Shown in pieces: positions 1 through 8,385 of a DNA stretch of 43,297 nt; the first letter of the stretch is position 1, and each line of letters opens with the position of its first letter. A model generated the notes under the pieces. It did no database searches. It worked only from the letters and a program-made list of their open reading frames with translations, and was not told the DNA's origin. Origin of the DNA: Chloroflexota bacterium (GTDB lineage: Bacteria > Chloroflexota > Limnocylindria > Limnocylindrales > CSP1-4); assembly GCA_021787395.1 (NCBI GenBank), contig JAJYLZ010000029.1:1-43297 (forward strand). Direction: 5' to 3'. Position numbers and translations under genes: made by a program.

Positions 1-1
1 G

Positions 2-2653
2 GCGACCGCGAACGAGGCCGCCGGGGCAGCGGCCGATGCCGGGCCGGGGACGGGCGCGCGCCCGACGCCGGCCGCCGGCCGCGGGCACCGCAGGCTGCTG
101 CGGGCGCTGGTCGCCCTGGGGCTCGCGGTCCTCGTCCCGGTCACCCTGGCCGGCGTGGCGACGTGGGCCTGGCAGCCGCAGGCCGGGGCGGTCACGTTCC
201 AGGCCGCGGTGGTCAACCTTGACCAGGGCGCCACGGTCACCGCCGGCGACGGCACGACCCAGACCCTGGCCCTGGGCAAGGAGGTCAGCGACGGGCTCGT
301 CTCGGGCGGCGCGAGCGCCACCGGCGCCGGCACGCCCGGATCGGCCGGCTCATCGGTGGCCTGGACCGCCACGGACGCGCAGGCCGCCGCCGACGGCCTC
401 GCGTCGGGGGCCTACGCCGCGGTGCTGACGATCCCCGCCGACTTCTCGAGGTCCATCGCGGCCATCCGCGCGGGCACCTCGGGCGACACGCCGTCGGCCA
501 CGCTGCAGCTCGAGACCGGCTCGGGCGGCGGCAACGTGGCCACCGCCGTCGCGCGGTCCGTGAGCACTGCCATCACCGCGTCCGCCACGCGCGACGCGAC
601 CGCCTCGTACGTCGCGAACGTGCTGCTCGCCGTGTCCACGGCCCAGTCGAGCGTGACCTCGGCCGCGAACTCCGCGCAGGGCGTGGCCTCGAGCGCCAGC
701 AGCCTCGCCGACAACGCGAGCGGGGTGCGCACGGTCTCGGGCGAGCTCGTCACGGGCCTCGGCCAGATGGCGTCGGGGGTGTCGTCGTCGATCAGCGGCG
801 CCCAGCAGCTCGCCAGCGGCACGGCCTCGCTCGCCAGCGGCGCCAAGCAGCTGGCCACGGGCGCCGCCTCGCTCGCGTCGGGCACCCACCAGAGCGCGGC
901 CGGCGCCTCGTCGCTCGCGGCCGGCGCGTCGTCGCTGTCCGACGGGCTGGCGAAGCTCGACAGCCAGACCCAGGCGCTCCCCTCGCAGGCGGCGCAGCTG
1001 GCGTCCGGGGCGTCGGACGTGGCCTCGGGCGCGAGCCAGACGGCAGCCGGCGCGGCGTCGCTCGCGTCGGGGCTCCAGACGCTCGCCGCCAGCACGGCCG
1101 GCCTGGGGACCCAGGCCCAGCAGCTCAAGGCCGGGGCGGACGGCGTGGCGACCGGCACCTCGTCGGTGGCGGCGGGCCTCAGCCAGCTGGTCGCGCCCGC
1201 GACGAGCCTGTCGAGCGGGGCGGGCGACCTCGCCGCCGGCGTCGGGGCGTACACCGGGGCGCTCGGCCAGATCGCGTCCACCTGCATCGCCGACGGCGGC
1301 GGGCCGCTCGTCTGCGGCGAGCTCGAGAGCCTGATCGGGGGCACGCTCGCGATCCCCGGCCAGGGCACGGTCCCCGGCTCGGCGACGCTCCAGGCGGGTG
1401 CGACCTCGGTCGCGGGCGGCTCGGCCGGCGTCCTCTCGGCCGTCAAGACGCTGGCGGCCGGCGCGGCGCAGACGAGCGGCGGGGCGTCCCAGCTCGACGC
1501 CGGGATCACGCAGTTCGCCGCCGGCGCGCCGGCCCTCCAGTCCGGCATCGCGCAGGCGGCGTCGGGCTCGGCGACCCTGGCGTCCGGCGCCGCCCAGCTG
1601 TCGAGCGGCGCGGCGCAGCTCGCCGGCGGCACGCAGCAGCTGTCGGCCGGCCTGCCGCAGCTCGCCTCGGGGGTGGCGCAGCTCGCCTCCGGCGCGTCCG
1701 GGGTGTCGTCGGGCGCATCCTCGCTCTCGAGCGGCATCGCGGCGCTCGCGTCGGGCGCCGACAAGCTCGCGTCGGGCGCCCAGCAGACCGCCAGCGGCGC
1801 CGCCCAGATCGCGTCCGGGACGAAGTCGGCCGCCAGCAGCGCGAGCCAGCTCTCCAGCGCGGTCAACCAGGTACTCGACGGGGCCAAGCTCGTCCAGGCC
1901 GAGACCGGCCAGCTGGCCACCGACGGCAAGTCGCTGTCGGGCGACGCCGCCAAGGTCTCCGACTCGCTGACCGCGACCGCGGGCTCGATGCCCGTCCACG
2001 CGACGGCGGACCGCTCGCAGGTGGCCGCCCGGATCGCGGACCCGGTGACGGTGGAGACCGCGTCCACCGCACCGGTGGACGCCGGCATCGCGCCGCTCGC
2101 GATGGCGATCGCCCTGTGGCTCGGCGCCCTCGCCGCGCTGCTGGCGGTGCCCGCGCTGGGCCGCGACCGGCGGCGCTGGTGGGCCGGCCCGGTGGGCGCG
2201 ATGGGGCTGGCCGCCCTCGTGGGGCTGGTCGCCGCCGCGCTCATGGTGGCGGGGATCCGCCTGGGCGTCGGCCTCGACGCGGCCCGCCTGCCGCTGCTGC
2301 TGGGGCTGAGCGCCCTGACCGCGGTGGCGTTCGCGGCCGTGCTGGGCGCGCTCGTGGCCGCGTTCGGGATCCGGGGCTGGGTGGCGGGCCTGCTGCTGGC
2401 CGGCCTCGGCATCGGCGCCTCGGGCTACCCGTTCGGCGTGGACGCGCTGCCGGGGCCGCTGTCGATCATCCGGCCGGTCCTGCCGACCTCCTGGGCGATC
2501 GACGGCATCCGGGCGGCCATCGAGAGCGCCAGCTCGTCGGTGGCGGTGGACGCGGCGGTGCTGGGCGCGTGGCTGATCCTGGGCGTGCTGGTGGTGCTGG
2601 CGGTGACCGCTGGCGCGGCGAGGCGCCGCGAGGAGCAGCCGGCCGCGGCGTGA
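2..2653 (+). CDS. YhgE/Pip-type membrane protein, 5'-truncated by the window edge
   Basis: The reading frame is open from base 2, so the true start lies outside the window. The visible 883 residues begin with a charged stretch and a membrane helix (about nt 92-170, LLRALVALGLAVLVPV). A long extracellular region follows (about nt 180-2060), made of dozens of short A/S/G/Q repeats around LASGA, typical of the coiled or helical repeat region of YhgE/Pip proteins. The C-terminus (nt 2080-2620) holds about five to six hydrophobic helices resembling an ABC-2 type permease domain, and ends in a basic tail. YhgE/Pip proteins are linked to phage infection and to type VII (ESX) secretion in Firmicutes and Actinobacteria; the role here is unknown. 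A GTG at 155 lies downstream of the first helix and would remove it, so it was not chosen as the start. A hairpin follows the stop. The family call is fairly safe; the function is not. Confidence 0.8.
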   Translation, partial: ATANEAAGAAADAGPGTGARPTPAAGRGHRRLLRALVALGLAVLVPVTLAGVATWAWQPQAGAVTFQAAVVNLDQGATVTAGDGTTQTLALGKEVSDGLVSGGASATGAGTPGSAGSSVAWTATDAQAAADGLASGAYAAVLTIPADFSRSIAAIRAGTSGDTPSATLQLETGSGGGNVATAVARSVSTAITASATRDATASYVANVLLAVSTAQSSVTSAANSAQGVASSASSLADNASGVRTVSGELVTGLGQMASGVSSSISGAQQLASGTASLASGAKQLATGAASLASGTHQSAAGASSLAAGASSLSDGLAKLDSQTQALPSQAAQLASGASDVASGASQTAAGAASLASGLQTLAASTAGLGTQAQQLKAGADGVATGTSSVAAGLSQLVAPATSLSSGAGDLAAGVGAYTGALGQIASTCIADGGGPLVCGELESLIGGTLAIPGQGTVPGSATLQAGATSVAGGSAGVLSAVKTLAAGAAQTSGGASQLDAGITQFAAGAPALQSGIAQAASGSATLASGAAQLSSGAAQLAGGTQQLSAGLPQLASGVAQLASGASGVSSGASSLSSGIAALASGADKLASGAQQTASGAAQIASGTKSAASSASQLSSAVNQVLDGAKLVQAETGQLATDGKSLSGDAAKVSDSLTATAGSMPVHATADRSQVAARIADPVTVETASTAPVDAGIAPLAMAIALWLGALAALLAVPALGRDRRRWWAGPVGAMGLAALVGLVAAALMVAGIRLGVGLDAARLPLLLGLSALTAVAFAAVLGALVAAFGIRGWVAGLLLAGLGIGASGYPFGVDALPGPLSIIRPVLPTSWAIDGIRAAIESASSSVAVDAAVLGAWLILGVLVVLAVTAGAARRREEQPAAA

Positions 2654-2673
2654 GCCGGGGCGGCGGCACGGGT

Positions 2674-2695
2674 CCGGGCGTGGCGGCACGCCCGG
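2674..2695 (+). terminator. Hairpin between convergent genes, candidate terminator
   Basis: Perfect 9-bp arms CCGGGCGTG / CACGCCCGG enclose the 4-nt loop GCGG, 20 nt after the YhgE-like stop and before the end of the convergent LON-domain gene. There is no T-run, which is usual in such GC-rich genomes, so termination is inferred from structure and position only. Confidence 0.45.
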
Positions 2696-2777
2696 GCGAT
2701 CCGGGGGATCCGCCGCGCCGCGCCGGTCGCGCGGCGTCCCGCGGCCCCGGCGCCCGTCGTTGCCAGTTCCGTCGCTG

Positions 2778-3548
2778 CTAGTTGCGGCGGTCGGCGAGGT
2801 TCCGGCGGTCGGGCACGTACAGCCCGAGCCGCTGGTGGAGCAGGTCGAGCTCGCGCCGCAGCAGCCCGTCGAGGTCGCGCAGGCGGTCCTCGGCCGTGGG
2901 CGCCTCCAGCAGCGCCTGCTTGCGGTCCAGCTCCGCCTGGACGATGCCGGTGAGCAGGAACGACAGCGGGGACGGGTCCTCGGGCACGCGGAGCGACTCG
3001 AGGGTGGGCTCGCGGCCCTCGTCCTCGTCCGCCTCGGCGCGCACCTCCTCGACCGGCTCGCCCTCCACCTCGACCTCCACCTGGACGTCCACCGGCAGGC
3101 CCAGCTCGCCGTCCTTGGGCTGGAGCTCGCGGAGGTACTCGATGAACCGCGACCCCACCCGGTCCACGAGGCGGGCCGCGGCCTCCGGGTCGCCCACCTC
3201 GTCGGGCAGCGGCTCCACCTCGGCCACGAGGTACGGCTCGGCCTCCGCGTCCACCTCGAGCACGGTGAACCGGCCGGTGCCCACCACCAGCAGGCTCCAG
3301 CGGCCGTCGGCGAACTTGGTCGCCTCGCGGATCTCGGCGAACGTGCCCACGCCGGCGATCGCGAGGTCCGCGCCCTCGCCGGCCCGGGGGGCCACCTCGG
3401 AGCCCTCGCGGATGAGCACGACGCCGAACGGCGACGACGCGTCGAGGCAGCGGCGGACCATCAGCCGGTAGCGCTCCTCGAACACGTGGAGCGGCAGCGC
3501 GATGCCCGGGGCGAGGACGGTGTGCAGGGGGAAGAGCGGCAGGCGCAC
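2778..3548 (-). CDS. LON substrate-binding domain protein (stand-alone Lon N-domain)
   Basis: This 256-residue protein starts with RLPLFPLHTVLAPGIALPLH and continues through FEERYRLMVRRC, the signature of the Lon protease N-terminal (PUA-like LON) domain. No AAA+ or Ser-Lys protease domain follows. The C-terminal half is rich in E and D (VEVEVEGEPVEEVRAEADEDEG), then helical to the end. Stand-alone LON proteins are common in bacteria, with poorly defined roles in substrate or adaptor binding. The start is GTG at 3548: it gives the canonical N-terminus, and a TACTCT -10 hexamer lies only 6 nt upstream, which suggests a leaderless mRNA. It lies downstream of the Fe-S assembly gene on the same strand, with a hairpin between them, so the two are probably separate transcripts. 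Confidence 0.88.
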   Translation of the reverse strand: MRLPLFPLHTVLAPGIALPLHVFEERYRLMVRRCLDASSPFGVVLIREGSEVAPRAGEGADLAIAGVGTFAEIREATKFADGRWSLLVVGTGRFTVLEVDAEAEPYLVAEVEPLPDEVGDPEAAARLVDRVGSRFIEYLRELQPKDGELGLPVDVQVEVEVEGEPVEEVRAEADEDEGREPTLESLRVPEDPSPLSFLLTGIVQAELDRKQALLEAPTAEDRLRDLDGLLRRELDLLHQRLGLYVPDRRNLADRRN

Positions 3549-3554
3549 GGGACG

Positions 3555-3560
3555 AGAGTA
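3555..3560 (-). promoter_or_regulatory. -10 element TACTCT of the LON-domain gene
   Basis: TACTCT on the minus strand ends 6 nt before the GTG start codon, with no Shine-Dalgarno between. It belongs to the set of start-proximal TANNNT boxes seen repeatedly in this window. No clear -35 was seen. Confidence 0.5.
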
Positions 3561-3582
3561 GGCCGAGGCGCCGGAATCGCGC

Positions 3583-3605
3583 GAGCCGCCGGTGGCCGGC
3601 GGCTC
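3583..3605 (-). terminator. Hairpin downstream of the Fe-S assembly gene
   Basis: Perfect 9-bp arms GAGCCGCCG / CGGCGGCTC with loop GTGGC lie about 58 nt past the stop of the minus-strand ErpA/IscA-type gene and before the promoter of the LON-domain gene. It is a candidate terminator without a T-run. Confidence 0.4.
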
Positions 3606-3663
3606 GGGATCGGCGGATCGAGGTGCGGTCGCGCGGCGGGCGGCCCGCGCGCCGGTCAGGCGG

Positions 3664-4044
3664 TCAGTGGGAGCAGGCGTGCGGCGCGCCGGCGTCGTCG
3701 GCGGTGCGGAACGAGGAGCCGCAGCCGCAGCCCGACACGGCGTTCGGGTTGGCGACCGTGAAGCCGGCGCCCATGAGCGTGTCCACGTAGTCGATCGACG
3801 AGCCGGCCAGGAGCGGGACGCTGTTGCTGTCCACGTAGACGCGGACGCCGTTGGCCTCGAGGATGCTGTCGTCGGCGGTGGGCTGATCCTCGAGCATCAT
3901 CCCGTAGCGGTACCCGGAGCAGCCGCCCGAGTACACGTAGACGCGCAGGCCGATCTCGGGGCTGGTCTCGTCCTTGGTCAGCTCGCGCAGCTTGGTGGCG
4001 GCGGCGTCGGTGAGGGAAACGATCGAGGGCTGGGCATCGATCAC
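3664..4044 (-). CDS. erpA: A-type iron-sulfur cluster carrier/insertion protein (ErpA/IscA/HesB family)
   Basis: This 126-residue protein matches the usual A-type carrier length. It has VSLTDAAATKLRELTKDE at the N-terminus and the three conserved cysteines: C42 in SGGCSGYRYG, and C106 and C108 in SGCGCGSSF. These hold an Fe-S cluster (or iron) for delivery to apo-enzymes. The start is GTG at 4044, because GAAGGAG lies 8 nt upstream and the downstream sequence begins the family fold. A longer in-frame reading to 4176 adds 44 residues that do not belong to the family. The short C-terminal tail (RTADDAGAPHACSH) carries an extra cysteine. Upstream is a promoter overlapped by a 9-bp inverted repeat, suggesting repressor control. 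Which member of the ErpA/IscA/SufA group it is cannot be decided from sequence alone. Confidence 0.9.
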   Translation of the reverse strand: MIDAQPSIVSLTDAAATKLRELTKDETSPEIGLRVYVYSGGCSGYRYGMMLEDQPTADDSILEANGVRVYVDSNSVPLLAGSSIDYVDTLMGAGFTVANPNAVSGCGCGSSFRTADDAGAPHACSH

Positions 4045-4098
4045 GGCGGGCACTCCTTCGGGTCGCAGGTCCTGGACCGCCCGGCCCAAGACCCGAGG

Positions 4099-4144
4099 AT
4101 CGTACGCACGACAACGGATTTCGTCTACTGCCCCCGACGAAATC
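4099..4144 (-). promoter_or_regulatory. Promoter with overlapping inverted-repeat operator, upstream of the Fe-S carrier gene
   Basis: On the minus strand, -35 TAGACG (4127-4122) and -10 TACGAT (4104-4099) are 17 bp apart. A perfect 9-bp inverted repeat, GATTTCGTC / GACGAAATC (4117-4125 and 4136-4144, 10-bp spacer), covers the -35 hexamer. This is the geometry of a repressor site. The leader to the GTG start is about 50 nt and contains the Shine-Dalgarno. The regulator is unknown; an Rrf2/IscR- or SufR-like protein would fit the gene's role, but that is inference. Confidence 0.45.
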
Positions 4145-4202
4145 GGGGCGAATCTGTCGGGAGGGCGTCGTGCCACCTCGCGCGACCCTTCCGCCCCGCG
4201 AT

Positions 4203-4320
4203 ACCGCCCTCGGCGGTGCTATGTCGCGGATTCGTCCGTAGCACCGCCCTCCGCGGTGTCCAGGTGTTCGCTGAGCGTGGAGACCTCGGTCGGTCGGCCA
4301 TAGCACCGCCCCCGGCGGTG
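4203..4320. repeat. Three related GCACCGCC/GGCGGTG hairpins
   Basis: Three small palindromes share the core TAGCACCGCC-N3-5-GCGGTG: 4203-4217 (inverted orientation), 4242-4258 and 4304-4320. Units 2 and 3 are direct copies; unit 1 reads as CATAGCACCGCC on the other strand. They sit in the roughly 400-bp gap upstream of the Fe-S carrier gene. Confidence 0.6.
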
Positions 4321-4321
4321 T

Positions 4322-4441
4322 CCCGGAGCCGGCGCTGGACGGACGCGCGGACGCGGATCCGCGGCGGCGATTGACGACGGCCCCGAGCGGTGCGCGACCG
4401 CCAGCGGCCCGGAGCCGGCGCAGGACGGACGCGCGGACGCG
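4322..4441. repeat. 34-bp direct repeat, one mismatch
   Basis: The segment 4322-4355, beginning CCCGGAGCCGGCGC, recurs at 4408-4441 with a single T/A difference. The copies are offset by 86 bp, and the second ends just before the thiolase stop codon. It looks like a local tandem duplication. Confidence 0.7.
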
Positions 4442-4446
4442 CCTCG

Positions 4447-5673
4447 CTACGCCTCGACCCGCTCCACGACCGTCGCGATCCCCTGCCCCACCCCGATGCA
4501 CATCGTGGCCAGGCCGTAGCGCCCGCCGGTCCGCGCCAGCTCGTGCACCAGCATCGTCATCAGCCGCGCGCCGGAGGCCCCCAGCGGGTGCCCCAGCGCG
4601 ATCGCGCCGCCGTTGGGGTTCACGCGCGCGAGGTCGAGGCCCAGCTCGTCCGCGCAGGCGACCGACTGCGACGCGAACGCCTCGTTGATCTCGACCAGGT
4701 CGAGGTCGGCCACGGACAGCCCCGCCCGCGACAGCGCCTTGCGCACTGCCGGCACCGGGCCCATGCCCATGACGTCGGGGTGGACGCCCGCGACCGCGGT
4801 CGAGACCACGCGCGCCATCGGCCGAAGGCCCAGCGCCCGCGCCCGCTCCGCCTCCACCACCAGCAGGGCCGACGCCCCGTCGTTGATGCCCGACGAGTTC
4901 CCCGCCGTCACGGTGCCGCCCTTGACGAACGCCGGCCGGAGCGCGGCCAGCGCCTCCGCCGACGTCTCGCGCGGGTGCTCGTCGCGGTCCACCACGGTCA
5001 CCGCGCCCTTGCGCCCCGGCACCTCCACCGGCACCAGCTGGCCGGCGAAGCGCCCGGTCTCGATCGCCGCCGCCGCGCGCCGCTGGCTCTCGAGCGCGAA
5101 CGCGTCCTGGCGCTCGCGGGAGACCGCGTACTGCTCGGCCACGCGCTCGGCCGTCTCGCCCAGGGAGATCGGCGGGTACAGCTCCTGCATCCGCGGGTTC
5201 ACGAACCGCCAGCCGAGCGTCGTGTCCTCCATGGTCGGCACGCCGCGCTGGTACGCCGCCTCGGGCTTGAGCATCACGTACGGCGAGCGGGTCATCGACT
5301 CCACGCCGCCCGCGATGAACACCTCGCCGTCGCCCGCGCCGATGGCGTGGGCCGCGCTGTTGACCGCCTGCAGCCCCGACCCGCACAGCCGGTTGACCGT
5401 GAGCCCGGCCACCTCCACCGGCAGCCCCGCCAGCAGCAGCGCCATGCGCGCCACGTTGCGGTTGTCCTCGCCGGCCTGGTTCGCGCAGCCCACGACCACG
5501 TCCTCGACGAGGGCCGGGTCGAGCCCGCTGCGGTCCACGATCGCCCGGATCACCAGGGCCGCCAGGTCGTCGGGGCGGACCGCCGCCAGCGCCCCGCCGT
5601 AGCGCCCGATGGGCGTGCGGACGGCGTCGATGATCCAGGCCTCGTGGTGGGTTCGCTGCTGCGTCTCGGACAT
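4447..5673 (-). CDS. Thiolase (acetyl-CoA acyltransferase, 3-oxoadipyl-CoA thiolase-like)
   Basis: This 408-residue enzyme has thiolase-family length. [11 protein letters not shown] is at residues 19-29, the acylated cysteine C97 is in [21 protein letters not shown] carries a catalytic histidine, and CIGVGQG near the end supplies the second cysteine. The stretch [17 protein letters not shown] is typical of the PcaF/PaaJ branch, which cleaves 3-oxoadipyl-CoA, although a general fatty-acid thiolase remains possible. The ATG at 5673 is preferred over longer readings: upstream residues are not family-like, and a TACAAT -10 box ends 6 nt upstream. Neighbours on the same strand are an enoyl-CoA hydratase, a hydrolase and a flavin reductase, consistent with degradative acyl-CoA metabolism. 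The last step releases acetyl-CoA in the cytoplasm. Confidence 0.9.
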   Translation of the reverse strand: MSETQQRTHHEAWIIDAVRTPIGRYGGALAAVRPDDLAALVIRAIVDRSGLDPALVEDVVVGCANQAGEDNRNVARMALLLAGLPVEVAGLTVNRLCGSGLQAVNSAAHAIGAGDGEVFIAGGVESMTRSPYVMLKPEAAYQRGVPTMEDTTLGWRFVNPRMQELYPPISLGETAERVAEQYAVSRERQDAFALESQRRAAAAIETGRFAGQLVPVEVPGRKGAVTVVDRDEHPRETSAEALAALRPAFVKGGTVTAGNSSGINDGASALLVVEAERARALGLRPMARVVSTAVAGVHPDVMGMGPVPAVRKALSRAGLSVADLDLVEINEAFASQSVACADELGLDLARVNPNGGAIALGHPLGASGARLMTMLVHELARTGGRYGLATMCIGVGQGIATVVERVEA

Positions 5674-6175
5674 GGCCCGATTGTAGGGACCCGGGGCCGA
5701 GGGCCGGCGCCGCATCGCGCGCCTGCGCGTCGCGTGTCGTTCCCACGGGCATCGGGACTGCAATCGGGGGCCTTCGGCACTTGATCGGGGGCGCGGACTC
5801 GGGATGCTGCAGGTGCCGCAGTCTTGGGAGGCCCGTTGAGGGGATTGCGGCATTCACCGCTCGCGCCCGGGGAGAGAGGGTCCGAGCCAGTGTGGCCTGT
5901 CGTCATGCAGGTGCTATCTCACGCCGCTCCGTGGGCGACCGAGCGTCGGCCGGCCGACCTGGTCGCCTGTGCCCGACCGCGGCAGGGCGGGCGCGCCTCC
6001 GCCATCTCATCGGCATCGCCGTCCCGCGTCGTCCGGCGCGGGGCCCTGGGGTCGCCCCGATAAGGCGAACGTTCCGCGTCCAGCGCCCTGCCTCTCCCCC
6101 AGGGGCGCGACGCACCAGAGCGGGGCCCTGGCGGAAGCCGGGGTCCCGCCTCTGGTTCTCCCGGACGGCGCCGCG
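5674..6175. other. Intergenic gap without a recognised gene
   Basis: About 500 bp between the enoyl-CoA hydratase stop and the thiolase start (both minus). Only the thiolase -10 box at its left end is recognisable. Short open frames here (for example 5824-6063, plus) have no family-like sequence and no Shine-Dalgarno. No tRNA-like fold or transposon end was seen. Confidence 0.5.
5680..5685 (-). promoter_or_regulatory. -10 element TACAAT of the thiolase gene
   Basis: TACAAT on the minus strand lies 6 nt before ATG 5673, and no Shine-Dalgarno separates them. This is the best match to a TATAAT consensus among the start-proximal boxes and implies a leaderless transcript. Confidence 0.55.
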
Positions 6176-6982
6176 TCAGCGCCCGGTCCAGACCGCCGTG
6201 CGCTTCTCGAGGAATGCGGCCATCCCCTCGCGCTGGTCCTCGGACCCGAACAGGGCCTCGAACCGGTCGCGCTCGTAGCGCAGGCCGTCCGCGAGGGGCA
6301 GGTCCGCCACGGCGCGCACCGCGGCCTTCGCCGCCCGCGCCGCCAGCGGCGGCATCTCGGCGACCTTCGCGGCCAGGGCCAGCGCGGCGTCCAGCGTCTC
6401 GGCCGCCGGCACCACCTTCGTCACCAGGCCCAGCCGGTCGGCCTCGGCCGCGTCGATCCGCCGACCGGTGAGGACCAGTTCCATGGCCCGGGCCTTGCCG
6501 ATCGCCCGGGTCAGCCGCTGGGTGCCACCAGCGCCCGGAATGACGCCGATCAGGATCTCCGGCTGGCCGAACTTGGCGTCGTCGCCCGCGACCAGGATGT
6601 CGCAGGCCATCGCGAGCTCGCAGCCGCCGCCCAGCGCGAAGCCGCGCACCGCGGCGACGGTGGGCGTGTCCAGCAGGGCGACACGGTCGATGGCGGCGAA
6701 CGGGTCGGCGTCGTGCAGCCAGTCGGGCTCGGCCTCCGAGAGCTCCTTGACGTCGGCGCCCGCCGCGAACGCCCGCGAGCCGGACCCGGTGATCACGATC
6801 GCCCGGCAGCCGGGGTCGGCGTCGAGGGCGGCCAGCTTGGCGTCCAGCTCGGACAGCAGCGCGTACGAGAGCGAGTTGAGCGCCTCGCGCCGGTCGAGGG
6901 TCACCAGCGCCACGCCGGGCAGCGGCGGCTCCCCGGCCGGGAACGCGACGTGCACGTACTCGCGCGGCTCGTCCTGGGTCAT
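6176..6982 (-). CDS. Enoyl-CoA hydratase/isomerase (crotonase family)
   Basis: This 268-residue protein has normal crotonase length. Oxyanion-hole segments are SRAFAAGADVKEL (around 69-81) and FALGGGCELAM (115-125). Both catalytic glutamates are present, E122 in GGGCELAMACD and E142 in KFGQPEILIGVIPGAGG, so true hydratase activity on 2-enoyl-CoA is likely. Start ATG 6982 has AGGAGG about 7 nt upstream. The alpha/beta hydrolase gene ends only 11 nt upstream on the same strand, so the two are probably co-transcribed with the flavin reductase. In the set with the thiolase it would provide the hydration step of a beta-oxidation-like route; PaaF-type specificity is possible but unproven. Confidence 0.93.
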   Translation of the reverse strand: MTQDEPREYVHVAFPAGEPPLPGVALVTLDRREALNSLSYALLSELDAKLAALDADPGCRAIVITGSGSRAFAAGADVKELSEAEPDWLHDADPFAAIDRVALLDTPTVAAVRGFALGGGCELAMACDILVAGDDAKFGQPEILIGVIPGAGGTQRLTRAIGKARAMELVLTGRRIDAAEADRLGLVTKVVPAAETLDAALALAAKVAEMPPLAARAAKAAVRAVADLPLADGLRYERDRFEALFGSEDQREGMAAFLEKRTAVWTGR

Positions 6983-6993
6983 CGGGGTGCCTC

Positions 6994-7800
6994 CTATGGC
7001 GCGCTGTGCTGCGAGGCGTAGCGCTCGGCCCGCGCTGCCGCGATCGCCGCGGTGGAACGATAGAACCCGGCCAGCGCCTCGTTGACGATGCCCGGCCGGC
7101 GGGCCATCACCTCGTGGCCGCAGTCGGGGACGATGAGCAGCCGGGCGTCGCGCAGCTGGCGCTTGAGCGCCCAGGCGTGGTCCACGGGGGCGAACGGGTC
7201 GCGGTCGCCGGCGACGACGAGGGCCGGGGCGTCCACCCGCCGCAGCTCGGCCGGGCCGAGCAGGTTCTGGCTGGCGATCGCGTCGCCGATCACCGGCAGC
7301 AGCCGCTCCCAGCCGCCCTCGCCCTGGACCGGGTCGTGGCGGCGGTCGAGCACGGCCGCCCAGTCGGGCGTCTCGCGCTTGATCCGCTCGGCGTCGAACA
7401 GCCGGCGCGCCACCGAGGCCCGCGGCTCGCGCTCGGTGGAGATGCCCATCACCACCAGGGTGAGGACGCGCTCGGGCCAGCGGCTGGCCACGCCGACCGC
7501 CGTGCCGCCGCCCATCGAGAAGCCCAGCAGGTGGAAGGCGCCCAGGCCCAGCGCGTCGGCGAAGGCGACCACGTCGTCGAGCAGCCAGTCGTAGGAGAAG
7601 CCGTCGGCGGCGTCCCAGCGCGTGGCGCCGTGGCCGCGGGCGTCGGGCAGGTAGCAGGTGAATTCGCGGCTGAGCCGGGTGATCTGGTGGCCGAAGTCGA
7701 GCCGCCCGCCCGACGACGCGCCGTGGAGGAGCAGCAGGGGCGGGCCGTCGCCCACGACCTCGAACCCGACGTCGAGCCCGTTGGCCCGGACCTGCGGCAC
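6994..7800 (-). CDS. Alpha/beta-fold hydrolase
   Basis: This 268-residue protein has LLLLHGASSGG (oxyanion hole, 22-32), nucleophile elbow GFSMGG with S95, acid D201 in GDRDPFAP and H229 in DCGHE, so the catalytic triad is complete. The fold resembles enol-lactone hydrolases and meta-cleavage product hydrolases (PcaD/MhpC-like), but the substrate cannot be read from sequence. GTG 7800 was chosen as start because family-like sequence begins there (PQVRANGLDVGFE). Upstream sequence in this frame is antisense-like and overlaps the flavin reductase. The Shine-Dalgarno is weak (GAGGGCGAGGGC). It is 35 bp downstream of the flavin reductase and 11 bp upstream of the enoyl-CoA hydratase, so an operon is likely. 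Confidence 0.87.
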   Translation of the reverse strand: MPQVRANGLDVGFEVVGDGPPLLLLHGASSGGRLDFGHQITRLSREFTCYLPDARGHGATRWDAADGFSYDWLLDDVVAFADALGLGAFHLLGFSMGGGTAVGVASRWPERVLTLVVMGISTEREPRASVARRLFDAERIKRETPDWAAVLDRRHDPVQGEGGWERLLPVIGDAIASQNLLGPAELRRVDAPALVVAGDRDPFAPVDHAWALKRQLRDARLLIVPDCGHEVMARRPGIVNEALAGFYRSTAAIAAARAERYASQHSAP

Positions 7801-7835
7801 GCCCTCGCCCTCGCCTTCGCCGTCGCGCGCCGGCG

Positions 7836-8372
7836 TCAGTTGCCCGCCGACTCGGGCTTGCCCTCGACCTGCGCGGTGGACGCGCGCTCGATCCGCAGGT
7901 AGCGGCGGCGGTGGTACAGCAGCGGCGGCGCGTCGGGCTCGGACACCGTGACGGCCTCCACCGCCCCGACGAAGATCAGGTGGTCGCCCAGCGGGATGCG
8001 CTCGACCACGCGGCACTCGAGCGACGCCGTGGTGCCCGAGATCAGCGGCACGCCGGTCCGGCCGGGGTGCCACGCCGCGCCGCAGAACGCCTCGCGGCTG
8101 GGGATCACGTTGGCACCGGCGAAGCAGTCGGAGAGCCACTGCTGGTCCTCGGCGAGCACGTTGACCGCATACCGCCCGAACGCCTCGATCGTGGGGACGA
8201 TGAACCGGCGGTGGTCGAGCGCCACGGCCACCAGGGGCGGCTCGAGGCTCATCGACGCGAACGCGTTCACCGTGATGCCCACCGGCCGGTCGCCGTCGAG
8301 CGCGGTCACGATGGTCACGCCCGTGGCGAACTGCCCGATGGCGGCGCGGAACTCGGCGGCGGGCACGGTCAC
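7836..8372 (-). CDS. Flavin reductase-like domain protein (FMN-binding, HpaC/HsaB-type)
   Basis: This 178-residue protein has the flavin reductase domain: FRAAIGQFATGVTIVTALDG at the start, then GITVNAFASMSLEPPLVAVAL (FMN contacts), YAVNVLAEDQQWLSDCFAG and HLIFVGAVEAV. Such proteins reduce FMN or FAD with NAD(P)H and supply reduced flavin to a partner monooxygenase. No monooxygenase gene is in the window. Two in-frame GTGs (8372, 8366) could start it; 8372 is preferred because TATCCT lies exactly 7 nt upstream. It leads a three-gene operon with the alpha/beta hydrolase and enoyl-CoA hydratase, consistent with breakdown of an oxygenated or aromatic substrate. Confidence 0.88.
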   Translation of the reverse strand: MTVPAAEFRAAIGQFATGVTIVTALDGDRPVGITVNAFASMSLEPPLVAVALDHRRFIVPTIEAFGRYAVNVLAEDQQWLSDCFAGANVIPSREAFCGAAWHPGRTGVPLISGTTASLECRVVERIPLGDHLIFVGAVEAVTVSEPDAPPLLYHRRRYLRIERASTAQVEGKPESAGN

Positions 8373-8379
8373 GCGAGGA

Positions 8380-8385
8380 AGGATA
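8380..8385 (-). promoter_or_regulatory. -10 element TATCCT of the flavin reductase operon
   Basis: TATCCT on the minus strand lies 7 nt before GTG 8372, with no ribosome-binding site between. It supports a leaderless start for the operon. Confidence 0.5.

Noticed and set aside
350-2689. Very long minus-strand open frames (779 and 666 codons) opposite the YhgE-like gene
   Set aside because: They are antisense frames kept open by extreme GC bias and the repetitive coding of the plus strand. Their composition is R/A/G-rich without family motifs.
5824-6063. A 79-codon plus frame in the gap upstream of the thiolase
   Set aside because: It has no family-like sequence, no ribosome site and shadow-like Arg/Ala composition.
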